DNA of 64,000 bases from Actinoplanes lutulentus (GTDB lineage: Bacteria > Actinomycetota > Actinomycetes > Mycobacteriales > Micromonosporaceae): contig NZ_QLMJ01000014.1 in the NCBI RefSeq assembly GCF_003259845.1, forward strand, positions 124,001 to 188,000, in the 5' to 3' direction. The position numbers were made by a program, and so were the translations under genes. A model generated the notes under the pieces. That model saw only the letters and a list, made by a program, of their open reading frames with translations, made no database searches and was not told the DNA's origin. Every line of letters starts with the position of its first letter. The first letter of the stretch is position 1. Shown piece after piece: positions 1 to 9,612 of this stretch.

Positions 1-1039
1 GGCAGTACCGCGTCAGGATGCCCGGTGCGGCCTCCACCTCGTCGTGCATGAAGAGCACGTTCTCGCGGAAGTCCTTGTTGCCGGGCCGCTTGATGATCGC
101 CCGGGTGCCGGACGCGATCGCCCCACCGGTACGCGAATCGACCCAGGTGGCGTCGGCCGCCTCGACGACGATCGCGCCGAACGCACCGAAGCTGTGCGAA
201 CCGATGTACTGCTTAGCGCCGCCTGGCTGGGTCGACACGGACGTGAAGTCCGCGCCGTCCTTGAACTGGAACTCCCCTTCGGCCTGCGCGTGCAGCAGGT
301 ACGTGATCGACGCGCCGGGAGCGGCCGTGGAGTCCGGGTTGTTGCCGACGGCCGTACCGTCTCCGGTCTTGACGTCGTAGTCGAGACCTTCGAAGTGCAT
401 CGACGCGTTCGGCGCCTTCGCCGGGTCGAAGTCGATCTTCGGTGCGGTGAGTGCGGGTGCGAACTCGCGGGCGCCCAGCGTCGACGCGCCGGCCGCTTTC
501 TTGATCTCGCCGGGCAGGGTGTAGATCGCCGAGTCGCGTACCGTCCGGTCGAGCTGCGGCGCTGCCTCGTTGAGGCGGTTGGTGAAACTGACCGAGACGC
601 AGTCGCCCTTGTTGGCGCGGATGGTGAGCGGCTCGATCAGATCGTTGACGTTCGCCTTGGACGGGTCGGCGGCGTACTTGAAGTTCTGCCGGACCGTCGA
701 GATGTTCGCGTCAAGGATGTACATCCGGCCTTCGGGTACCACATCCCCGAACCGGTTGAGGAAGATCGGCAGATTGATCAGCGAGACGTTGAACGTCTTC
801 GTCGGCGCCCCGGTGACACATGGGCTCACCGCCGCGCCGGCCTTGGGCGGCAGCACTGCCGCCGCGGTCGCCTGGCTGACCATCCACATCGCACCGGCGA
901 CCAGACCCATCCACAGGCCTGCTCCGACGGTGAGGGCGACCCGGACCGGGCCGCTGGGCCGCCGCCGCGCGCTGAGCAACACGTACGCGGCGAACGTTGT
1001 GACGAGTAGTAGGGGTATTAGGTCAATGGGTGTTGACAC
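1..1039 (-). CDS. Multicopper-oxidase-like cupredoxin protein, membrane-anchored (3' end outside window)
   Basis: The protein reads off the left edge of the window; 346 codons are visible. The GTG start at 1039 has AGGAGG a few bases upstream. Two hydrophobic segments occupy about residues 4-22 and 35-60, so it is anchored in or exported across the membrane. The rest reads like a multicopper oxidase: a cupredoxin-type stretch with NKGDCVSVSFTNRL, a segment ASMHFEGLDYDV and later GSHSFGAFGAIVVE. Established MCOs carry paired His ligands (HxH); here the corresponding places show single His residues (MHFEG, SHSF), so copper loading of this half is uncertain. The C-terminal copper site would lie outside the window. 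The substrate cannot be inferred. Confidence 0.62.
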   Translation of the reverse strand, partial: MSTPIDLIPLLLVTTFAAYVLLSARRRPSGPVRVALTVGAGLWMGLVAGAMWMVSQATAAAVLPPKAGAAVSPCVTGAPTKTFNVSLINLPIFLNRFGDVVPEGRMYILDANISTVRQNFKYAADPSKANVNDLIEPLTIRANKGDCVSVSFTNRLNEAAPQLDRTVRDSAIYTLPGEIKKAAGASTLGAREFAPALTAPKIDFDPAKAPNASMHFEGLDYDVKTGDGTAVGNNPDSTAAPGASITYLLHAQAEGEFQFKDGADFTSVSTQPGGAKQYIGSHSFGAFGAIVVEAADATWVDSRTGGAIASGTRAIIKRPGNKDFRENVLFMHDEVEAAPGILTRYC

Positions 1040-1181
1040 GCCACCTCCTGGACGCGGGACACAGGGCTCCGCGCAGGCGTGTCTGCCAGGTGGCGTGGCC
1101 CCGTATCCACGACAACTGTCGACCGCAAAGCTAAGTGACTTATTTAGATACGTCTATGAGTTTCCCGTGTTCCGGACATGA

Positions 1182-1215
1182 GAAGGCCCGCCGGGGCCAA
1201 CCCCGGCGGGCCTTC
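1182..1215 (-). terminator. Rho-independent-type terminator of the subtilase gene
   Basis: A perfect 15-bp inverted repeat (GAAGGCCCGCCGGGG and its complement) with loop CCAA lies 16 bp beyond the subtilase stop. There is no T-run, as is usual for terminators in high-GC actinobacteria. Confidence 0.8.
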
Positions 1216-1231
1216 GCTGAGCTGCTCCGAC

Positions 1232-4200
1232 TTACTCGGTGACGGCCGTCACAACGACCGAGCCGCGGCCGACGACCGCGCCCTCGTCCGTCACGATCGA
1301 GACGTCGCCGAACATCGAACGACCCGCCGGCGGGACCGCGGCAGCGGTGACCGAACCGGTGACCGTCGCGCTCTTGCCGTTGGCGAGAGAGAACGGCGTG
1401 CTCTGCGTGGTGATCGCACCCAGAGCCGGGCTGTAGTAGACGTCCAGGTAGTCGTACGCCGTGGAGCCACTCGGCACCGCGTAGCCGTCCACCAGGACCG
1501 TGTAGGTGCCGGCGGCCGGGTTGGCGACCGAGACGGCCTCCTCCGAGTCGCCGTCCGCCTGCTGCGCGACGACCGCACCGGCCTCGTTGTAGAGGACCAG
1601 GTCCAGGTCGGCGGCAGCGTCACTGGTGTTGCCGATCGACACGCTCAGCCGCTGAACGCCTGCCGGCACCGCGACCTCGTACGTCTGCTGCTCGTGGTCG
1701 GCGATCGTCGGCCGCGCCTTGAAGCCGCTGCCGAGCGGGCCACCCTGAGCCGTGAGGTTGAGCGGGCCGAAGTTGTTCGTGACCGTCCAGGTCAGCGGCG
1801 ACGCCACACCGGCCTTGACGCTGGCGAGCGTCTGGGTGGCCGGGTCGACGGTGACGCCCTGGATCTTCGCGGTCAGCTTGTACGGGTTGTTCAGCGCCGG
1901 CGACGTACGACGGGACTCGACTTCGAGCTCCCAGATACCCGGGATCGGGTTCTCGTACGACCGCTCCTGCGGCTTGCAAGCAGCCGCGTCGGAGAAGTTG
2001 GTGTAGCAAGCGGTGCTCGCGGTCGCCTCGACCGGAACGCCCCACGGGTTGATCGCGATCCACCGGGTCTGCGAACCGGTGGCGATGCCCGCGAGGTTCA
2101 CCTGCAGCGCCGTGGCGCCTTCCGGCACAACCACGAAGTACGAGTTGCTGGAGTTGCGGTCGACCGAGCCGGAGAAGGTCTCGGCGTACGCCGGCTTCTT
2201 CGTCTCGACGCCGGTGAGCACCGTGTTGAGCACCTCGAAGTCGATGACCGGCGTACGCGGGTCGTCGACCTTGAGGATCGCGCTGCTCGCGCCCTGAGCG
2301 GGCTTGACCTTGACCTTGACGCTGACGGTCTTGTTCAGCGGCAGGTCGACCGAGCCGGCGGAGGAGAACACCTTGGTGTCGCCCAGCCAGCGCAGGTTGT
2401 GCTTCACGGACTTGCTCGGGCCGCTGGTACGGGTGAGCTTGACCGTGACGGTCTTCTCCTTGCCGACCGTGTAGCCGCCGTCACCAGCCGTGCAGCGGTT
2501 GTAGATGCCCAGACCCTGGTTCGGGGTCGCCAGCTGCTCGGAGAGCGGCGTGCAGACCGGAGCCGAGGACGTGTAGTCCCGAGTCTCGGACTCCTTGGTG
2601 AGGAGCTTCCAGGCGGCCGGAACGTCCATCTGGCCGTAGCCCTGCGCGTGCACCTTCTCGCCCTTGATCGGGTCCGCGGTGGTGTAGAGCGCACGGCGCA
2701 GGCCGGCCGGGGTGACACCCAGGTCGGTCGCCTTCGCGGCAGAGAGCAGCAGAGCCACGCCACCGGTGGTCTGCGGCGCCGACATCGAGGTGCCGTTCTG
2801 CATCGAGTAACCCGGCGGCAGGGTGTAGCCGACGGTGTCGAGACCGGCCAGCGTCTCCCAGGTCGGAACCGTGGAGATCGCCGAGCCGGGCGCCGCGATG
2901 TTCGGCTTGAAACCGCCGTCCTCACGCGGGCCACGCGACGAGAAGTTGAACAGCTGCAGGTCCCGGCGGGTCACCGAGCCGTAGTTGGCGAGCCAGGTCT
3001 CCTTGGAGATGCTGGCCGCCGAGCTGATCACGTCGGTCGCGACCGACGGGTCGCCGATCGTGTTGGTGCCCGGACCGGAGTTGCCGGCCGAGATCACGAT
3101 CTGCACGCCGTAGGTGTCGATCAGCGTGTCGTAGAGCCGCGCACGGGCGTTGTTGCCGTCGTTCAGCGCGGGCAGGCCACCGATCGACACGTTGATCACG
3201 TCGACGTGGCGGTTCACCACGAGGTCGATCATGCCGGTGGTCAGCGAGGCCGCGGTGCAGCCGCCGCCCCACGAGCAGGACCGCGCGGAGACGATCTTCG
3301 CGCCCGGGGCCTGTCCGTCGAGGTTGACGTTGCCAAACAGGTCGTTGCCCGCGGCGATACCGGCCACGTGCGTACCGTGCATGCCCTCGACGATGCCGAT
3401 GTTGACGAAGTCGGTGGTCGCCGGCAGCGTCGGGTCGCCGTACGGCGCGAGGGAGACGTCCTCGCGGTACTCGACCACGAACGGCATCCGCTCGGCGATC
3501 GCGGTCGCCGGGTTGTCGGTGCCGAAGTAACCGACGTCGTACTTCTCCTTGTACGGCCGCATCACGGCGTCGTCGGTGAAGTCGAAGTTCTGGTTGGTGT
3601 CGACACGGATGTCGTGGCTCACCGGGTCGTAAAGGACGCCGAACTGGTCGGTGGTGTCCCCGTCCCGGTTCACGTCGCCGGCCGGCTCGGAGGCGGCCGT
3701 GATGGACTCGATGAAGCGGTTGACCTGGTACGTGCCCGCCGGAGCGGTCCAGGTGACACCGAGGTACGCGAACGTCGGACCGGAGACCGAGCCGAGCATG
3801 CGCCGCCAGGTGCCGTCACTCTCGACCACCGGGTCGGTCGCGGTCACCCAGTCGACGATCTTGCGCTCGCCGGTGGTGGTCTTCTGGAGCGCCGGGTGCG
3901 CGAGGTCCACACCGGAGTCCATGATGCCGATGGTCACGCCACGGCCGTCGTACTTCGCGTTCTTCTTCTTGAAGTCGACCGAACCCGTTTCCGCTGTGGG
4001 CATGTACGGGTTGTCGGCGGGCGTGGTGGCACCCGGACCGGCCGGGAGCGCGGCCTGCTTGGCAGCGTTCTTGCTGGCCGGCAGGTCGGTCTCGGGCAGC
4101 TTGATGGTCTCGTCGAGGTCGATGGCCGAGACGCCGGCCAGGTTCGCGGTGTTCAGAACCTTGGCGGTCGGCACGGTCGCCAGAACGTACCCGACCTGGT

Positions 4201-4525
4201 CGAACTGTCGGTTGATGCTGCCGCCGAGGCTCTTCACCTTGGCCGCTACGTCACCCGTCTTGCCCTTGTCGGTCGCGATGATCACGGTGACCCGCGGCTT
4301 CTTCTGGGCCTCGGCGTCCGCCAGCAGATCGGCGTCGTGCGAGCCCAGCGTGTCGGCCGGTGAGTCCTTGGGAGTGGCTGGCTCCTGCGATACGGCGGGA
4401 ATCGTGCCCGTGCCCGGTTCCGCCGCGGCGGGAAGAGGGCTGCTCAGCGTCGTCACGCCGGCGGCAACGCCGAACGCGAGGACTGAGGTGACGGTTCGCC
4501 GGCCCCAGGTGATTTGTTGTGTCAC
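1232..4525 (-). CDS. Secreted S8 family (subtilisin-like) serine peptidase
   Basis: A 1097-residue exported protease. The signal peptide covers about residues 1-35 (hydrophobic core, then LPAAAEP). An inhibitor I9-like propeptide region follows at about 75-140. The catalytic triad is visible as D203 in GIMDSGVD, H383 in GMHGTHVAG and S580 in NGTSMSAP, with oxyanion-hole N482 in ISAGNSGPG. The 180 residues between Asp and His are much longer than in plain subtilisin. After the catalytic domain come about 500 residues of beta-rich sequence, including a pre-peptidase-like domain (about 950-1020) typical of secreted actinobacterial proteases. The GTG start has GGAGGA 8 bp upstream. It is monocistronic, between two terminators. 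The substrate is unknown; nutritional extracellular proteolysis is likely. Confidence 0.93.
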   Translation of the reverse strand: MTQQITWGRRTVTSVLAFGVAAGVTTLSSPLPAAAEPGTGTIPAVSQEPATPKDSPADTLGSHDADLLADAEAQKKPRVTVIIATDKGKTGDVAAKVKSLGGSINRQFDQVGYVLATVPTAKVLNTANLAGVSAIDLDETIKLPETDLPASKNAAKQAALPAGPGATTPADNPYMPTAETGSVDFKKKNAKYDGRGVTIGIMDSGVDLAHPALQKTTTGERKIVDWVTATDPVVESDGTWRRMLGSVSGPTFAYLGVTWTAPAGTYQVNRFIESITAASEPAGDVNRDGDTTDQFGVLYDPVSHDIRVDTNQNFDFTDDAVMRPYKEKYDVGYFGTDNPATAIAERMPFVVEYREDVSLAPYGDPTLPATTDFVNIGIVEGMHGTHVAGIAAGNDLFGNVNLDGQAPGAKIVSARSCSWGGGCTAASLTTGMIDLVVNRHVDVINVSIGGLPALNDGNNARARLYDTLIDTYGVQIVISAGNSGPGTNTIGDPSVATDVISSAASISKETWLANYGSVTRRDLQLFNFSSRGPREDGGFKPNIAAPGSAISTVPTWETLAGLDTVGYTLPPGYSMQNGTSMSAPQTTGGVALLLSAAKATDLGVTPAGLRRALYTTADPIKGEKVHAQGYGQMDVPAAWKLLTKESETRDYTSSAPVCTPLSEQLATPNQGLGIYNRCTAGDGGYTVGKEKTVTVKLTRTSGPSKSVKHNLRWLGDTKVFSSAGSVDLPLNKTVSVKVKVKPAQGASSAILKVDDPRTPVIDFEVLNTVLTGVETKKPAYAETFSGSVDRNSSNSYFVVVPEGATALQVNLAGIATGSQTRWIAINPWGVPVEATASTACYTNFSDAAACKPQERSYENPIPGIWELEVESRRTSPALNNPYKLTAKIQGVTVDPATQTLASVKAGVASPLTWTVTNNFGPLNLTAQGGPLGSGFKARPTIADHEQQTYEVAVPAGVQRLSVSIGNTSDAAADLDLVLYNEAGAVVAQQADGDSEEAVSVANPAAGTYTVLVDGYAVPSGSTAYDYLDVYYSPALGAITTQSTPFSLANGKSATVTGSVTAAAVPPAGRSMFGDVSIVTDEGAVVGRGSVVVTAVTE

Positions 4526-4650
4526 GTACGGGTCCTCCGGAAGGAACAGCGCCCGAGGGGTTGATCGGGCGAATCCCCGTGATCCTGCGATCGATCCGGA
4601 TGAAAGTCACTACGGTCGATGACGTTGTGACCGGGCCGTGACCTTGCGTT

Positions 4651-4678
4651 GCAGGGCCGGTAAGAGAACCGGCCCTGC
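4651..4678 (-). terminator. Terminator of acs
   Basis: An 11-bp perfect stem (GCAGGGCCGGT and its complement) with a 6-nt loop lies just past the acetyl-CoA synthetase stop codon at 4694, in the space before the subtilase start. Confidence 0.75.
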
Positions 4679-4693
4679 GATGTCGGCGATGTT

Positions 4694-6682
<1,989 letters not shown>

Positions 6683-6882
6683 GAGGGCGGCTCTCCTCTG
6701 CCTTGGCCGGGTCTCTTCGTTGCACACTAGTTCTGCCGGATCGTCCGGCGAAGGGTTGCGAGGCGGGACGCGCCCGGCGGTGCCGTTTGCGCGCCAACCG
6801 GCCACGCGTTGATCGCTTCTGCGCGAATCTTGCCATTTCCACGCTCATTTGTGCACCCCATGTTTCCGCCGGTTTCGCCGGT

Positions 6883-6888
6883 TACCGT
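6883..6888 (+). promoter_or_regulatory. -10-like element, putative leaderless start
   Basis: TACCGT lies exactly 6 nt before the GTG at 6895, with no ribosome binding site between. The spacing fits transcription starting on the start codon. No convincing -35 is seen. Confidence 0.45.
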
Positions 6889-6894
6889 GTGCGT

Positions 6895-7626
6895 GTGGAT
6901 CCACTAGCTCCGTTGCTCGATCTCGCCGACGTCGCGCCCGCCTTCGCGGAAGCCCGTGACACCGTCGACGCCGCGATGCGGCACCGCGCACTGCGCCGCC
7001 ACGGCGGTCAGGTCGCGGCCGAGTCGAGCCTGCGCGCCGCCGTCGCGAGCGCGGCCCTCGAAGGCAATATCTACGACCTCGAAGAGGTACGCGGCGGGAC
7101 CGTCACCGACCCGGTCGTGCAGGGCTCCCTGCGGGTCGCCGGGGCGCTCGGAGGTCTCGTCGACCTCTGGCCGCGCGCGCCGCGCCAGGTCCTCGCGAAA
7201 CTGCACGTGCTCGCCGCCCGTGGTGTCGTGCACGACCACGACCTGGGCCGCCTCACCTCCGGCGCGGAACGTGTCGACGCGCTCGCCGGGCTGGTCGCGG
7301 GCAACGAGGAGACGCCACCGCTGCTGCTCGCCGCGATCGTGCACGCCGAGCTGATCACCCTGCGGCCGTTTGCCGGGCCGGCCGGCGTCGTGGCCCGGGC
7401 GGCGGCTCGCCTCACTCTGATCGGCCGGGGATTCGATCCGCGCGGCCTGGTCGGCGTCGAGGTGGGGCACCTGGAGCGCGAGCCGGAATATCAGGGCTCG
7501 GCCGGCGCCTATGCGACCGGCACGCCGGACGGTGTGCGGTCGTGGCTGCGGCACTATGCCTCGGCGATCACCGTCGGCGGCGAGCAGATCACGGTGATCG
7601 GCGACAGCGTCCTGGCGTCGGTCTAA
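6895..7626 (+). CDS. Fic-like protein with degenerate catalytic motif
   Basis: A 243-residue protein laid out like a Fic protein. Near the N-terminus ASAALEGNIYDLEEV resembles the Fic auto-inhibitory motif ([ST]xxxE[GN]). Helical sequence follows, then LITLRPFAGPAGVVARAAARL where active Fic enzymes have HxFx(D/E)GNGRxxR. The catalytic His is Arg and the GNGR anion loop is GVVAR, so classical AMP transfer is unlikely. The gene is divergent from acs; a similar gene next to acs is, as I recall, kept in Streptomyces, where it is often annotated as an oxidoreductase. Start GTG 6895 is chosen from the family-like N-terminus and the -10-like TACCGT 6 nt upstream; GTG 6889 is possible. Function unknown. 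Confidence 0.6.
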   Translation: MDPLAPLLDLADVAPAFAEARDTVDAAMRHRALRRHGGQVAAESSLRAAVASAALEGNIYDLEEVRGGTVTDPVVQGSLRVAGALGGLVDLWPRAPRQVLAKLHVLAARGVVHDHDLGRLTSGAERVDALAGLVAGNEETPPLLLAAIVHAELITLRPFAGPAGVVARAAARLTLIGRGFDPRGLVGVEVGHLEREPEYQGSAGAYATGTPDGVRSWLRHYASAITVGGEQITVIGDSVLASV

Positions 7627-7641
7627 CCCCGGACAGTTAAG

Positions 7642-7669
7642 AGCCGGCGTCCCGCTAGGGGCGCCGGCT
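7642..7669 (+). terminator. Terminator of the Fic-like gene
   Basis: AGCCGGCG pairs with CGCCGGCT, with an inner CCC/GGG pair around a GCTA loop, starting 16 bp after the stop codon. The rest of the space to 7906 shows only a weak CCCTC/GAGGG hairpin near 7730-7743. Confidence 0.7.
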
Positions 7670-7906
7670 GTACACGTCCGGACCGGGTTAACAAGCGTGC
7701 ACCTGGGTCGTTGTCGACAGTCCTGACACCCTCTCGCGAGGGCGGAGGTCCCGCCGCAACGTGCCTGCCGTGGCTGATCGCGCGTGGGTTCCCGGTGGCC
7801 GTGCACGGTTCCCGTTTCCACGGGACCGCGACTTCTTTCTACGCCCTTTGCCGCATGATCGCCAGGTATGCCGGATTACTCAGACCAAACGCATTTGCGC
7901 TGGTCA

Positions 7907-8710
7907 TTACGCCACTGCGGCGCGAGTACGCCGGTGGCGCCCATAGATCGCGAAGCCGATCGCGACCCCGACACCGACGCCGAGAGCGGCTGCGGCAACC
8001 GGTACCGCGGGGCGGTCGCGGAGGCGTTTGCCCAGCGGCACGGGGTTGCGGAACTCCAGGATCGGCCAGGTCCGCTCGGTGGCGACCCGGCGCAGAGCCC
8101 GGTCCGGATTGACGGCGCTCGGATGGCCCACCGCCTCGAGCAACGGCAGGTCGCTGCTGGAGTCCGAGTACGCGAAACACTCGGCCAGGTCGTAACCACG
8201 GGACTCGGCGAGCTCCTTGACGCCGACCACCTTGTTGGGCCCGGCCGAGTAGAACTCGACCTCGCCGCTGTAGAGCCCGTCGACGATCGACATCCGGGTC
8301 GCGATGATGTCGGTGATGCCGAGCAGCGCGCCGATCGGGCGGACCATCTCGTCACCGGAGGCGGAGACCAGGACCACGTCACGACCGGCCGCCTGGTGCT
8401 CGGCGATCAGCACGGCGGCCTCGGCGTAGACGTACGGATTGATGAGGTCGTTCAAGGTCTCGGCGACGATCTGCTGCACCTGCTCGACACGCCAGCCCTT
8501 GCTCAGGGCCGCCATGTAGTCGCGTGTGCGTGCCATGGCCTGCTCGTCGGTGCCACCACCGAGGCGGAACATCAGCTGCGCGTAACCGGACTTGACGACG
8601 TCACGGCGGCTGATCAGGCCGTCACGATAGAAAGGCCGTCCGAAGGCCAATGCGCTGGACTTGGCGATGACGGTCTTGTCGAGGTCGAAAAAGGCGGCGC
8701 TCGGGCCCAC
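7907..8710 (-). CDS. HAD-IB family hydrolase (phosphoserine-phosphatase-like), membrane-tethered
   Basis: A 267-residue HAD phosphatase. Motif I is FFDLDKT near the N-terminus. Motif II lies in VVLVSASGDEM, and motif III/IV in CFAYSDSSSDLPLLEAVG. SAALAFGRPFYRDG-type sequence after motif I is typical of actinobacterial HAD-IB proteins. A C-terminal hydrophobic helix (VPVAAAALGVGVGVAIGFAIYG) suggests membrane attachment. The chosen GTG at 8710 starts just before motif I and has -10-like TACAAT 8 nt upstream; the open frame runs further up to 8980 but that extension lacks family character. The exact phosphate ester substrate cannot be told. Confidence 0.85.
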   Translation of the reverse strand: MGPSAAFFDLDKTVIAKSSALAFGRPFYRDGLISRRDVVKSGYAQLMFRLGGGTDEQAMARTRDYMAALSKGWRVEQVQQIVAETLNDLINPYVYAEAAVLIAEHQAAGRDVVLVSASGDEMVRPIGALLGITDIIATRMSIVDGLYSGEVEFYSAGPNKVVGVKELAESRGYDLAECFAYSDSSSDLPLLEAVGHPSAVNPDRALRRVATERTWPILEFRNPVPLGKRLRDRPAVPVAAAALGVGVGVAIGFAIYGRHRRTRAAVA

Positions 8711-8718
8711 GGGCCGAA

Positions 8719-8724
8719 ATTGTA
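8719..8724 (-). promoter_or_regulatory. -10-like TACAAT upstream of the HAD gene
   Basis: TACAAT on the minus strand ends 8 nt before the GTG at 8710, with no Shine-Dalgarno sequence between. This is consistent with a leaderless or very short-leader mRNA. Confidence 0.4.
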
Positions 8725-8947
8725 GTCGTACCGCGCCCGCACCGGTTGATCCGGCATCCCTCGGTGACGCGCTGTGAAAACGGTCAGACGGGCAGGGAGC
8801 GTCGCATCGGGTCACATTCGGTACTCGACGGATCGGCTGAGTCTGAGGCAGACTTGTGTTCGCCACTGTGAAGCGTGTTGTTACGGACGCGTCCAGTGAG
8901 CGGTTCCGCTGGCCCTCGGTGGTTGCGCCCCCCGCGATCACCGAGTT

Positions 8948-9012
8948 GATTCGGCTCGACCCCCCCGGAGCCGAATCCAAGGACGGCCCCCGTCTCCCCC
9001 GACGGGGGTCGT
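8948..9012 (-). terminator. Double hairpin after the STAS gene
   Basis: Two adjacent inverted repeats fill part of the 315-bp space between the HAD and STAS genes. One is 8948-8957 with 8968-8977 (GATTCGGCTC, 10 bp perfect). The other is 8983-8994 with 9001-9012 (11 Watson-Crick pairs and one G-U). The second lies 14 bp past the STAS stop and is its likely terminator. I see nothing else between 8725 and 8947. Confidence 0.7.
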
Positions 9013-9025
9013 TCCCTTTCCGCTG

Positions 9026-9400
9026 CTAGGCGCCCTTTGCCTGGCTGCGCTCAGGGATTTCCGCCGAGGTGGCGGTCGCGTCCGCGTCGATCAGGCCGAA
9101 GAAGTCGGAGAGGCCGGTCACGCTCAGGACCCGGCGGAAGTTGTCGGTCGGGTTGACCACGGCGAACGAGATCCCTCGATCGGTGGCGTCCCGGTAACCC
9201 TCGATCAGGGCGCCGAGGCCGGTCGAGTCGACGAACGTCGCCTGGGCCAGGTCCACCCGCACCGCGGACGGCGACCAGTCGACGAGAGCGTCGCGAATCC
9301 CCTGGGCCACGTCGTCGGCGCTGGAGAAGTCGATCTCTCCCAGCACGGTGACGGTGACAGCCCCGTCATCGGCGAGCGTGGTCCGGATCGAGTTGTCCAT
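9026..9400 (-). CDS. STAS-domain anti-sigma factor antagonist
   Basis: A 124-residue single STAS domain: MDNSIRTTLADDGAVTVTVLGEIDFSSADD, then the phosphorylation loop FVDSTGLGALIEG with Ser59 as the predicted phospho-acceptor. Such proteins release sigma factors by binding the anti-sigma kinase when unphosphorylated. The start is the ATG at 9400, with GGAG 8 bp upstream. Unlike bldG further on, it has no anti-sigma gene beside it, so its partner is encoded elsewhere. It is transcribed away from the tad operon. Confidence 0.9.
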   Translation of the reverse strand: MDNSIRTTLADDGAVTVTVLGEIDFSSADDVAQGIRDALVDWSPSAVRVDLAQATFVDSTGLGALIEGYRDATDRGISFAVVNPTDNFRRVLSVTGLSDFFGLIDADATATSAEIPERSQAKGA

Positions 9401-9500
9401 GCCAGCTCCATCGGTCCGAGTCGGCACCAAAGATACCCAACCCGCTCAGGTTCACACCCTGGGCGGGTACGCGTACCAGATCGCCCAGAGACGACCGGGG

Positions 9501-9528
9501 TTATCCACAGGATCCGAAGTTATCCACA
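9501..9528. promoter_or_regulatory. Pair of DnaA-box-like TTATCCACA sites
   Basis: TTATCCACA occurs at 9501-9509 and 9520-9528, each inside GTTATCCACAGG, 19 bp apart in direct orientation, in the 212-bp space between the STAS gene and the tad operon. They match the E. coli DnaA-box consensus TTATNCACA. Whether DnaA binds here is untested. Confidence 0.4.
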
Positions 9529-9612
9529 GGCGGGACGCGGCCGGTTGTCCGGCCCGGACCCGGCCCGCGACGGTGGTCGCCCGAACGCCACCGTCGAAGC
9601 TGGAGGCTCGCC

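Noticed and set aside
1178..4363. A 1061-codon open frame on the plus strand opposite the subtilase gene
   Set aside because: It is Arg/Gly/Asp-rich shadow sequence with no domain. The minus strand has a full catalytic triad, signal peptide and ribosome site.
9501..9528. Replication origin
   Set aside because: Only two boxes, no dnaA, dnaN or gyrB genes nearby and no AT-rich unwinding region.
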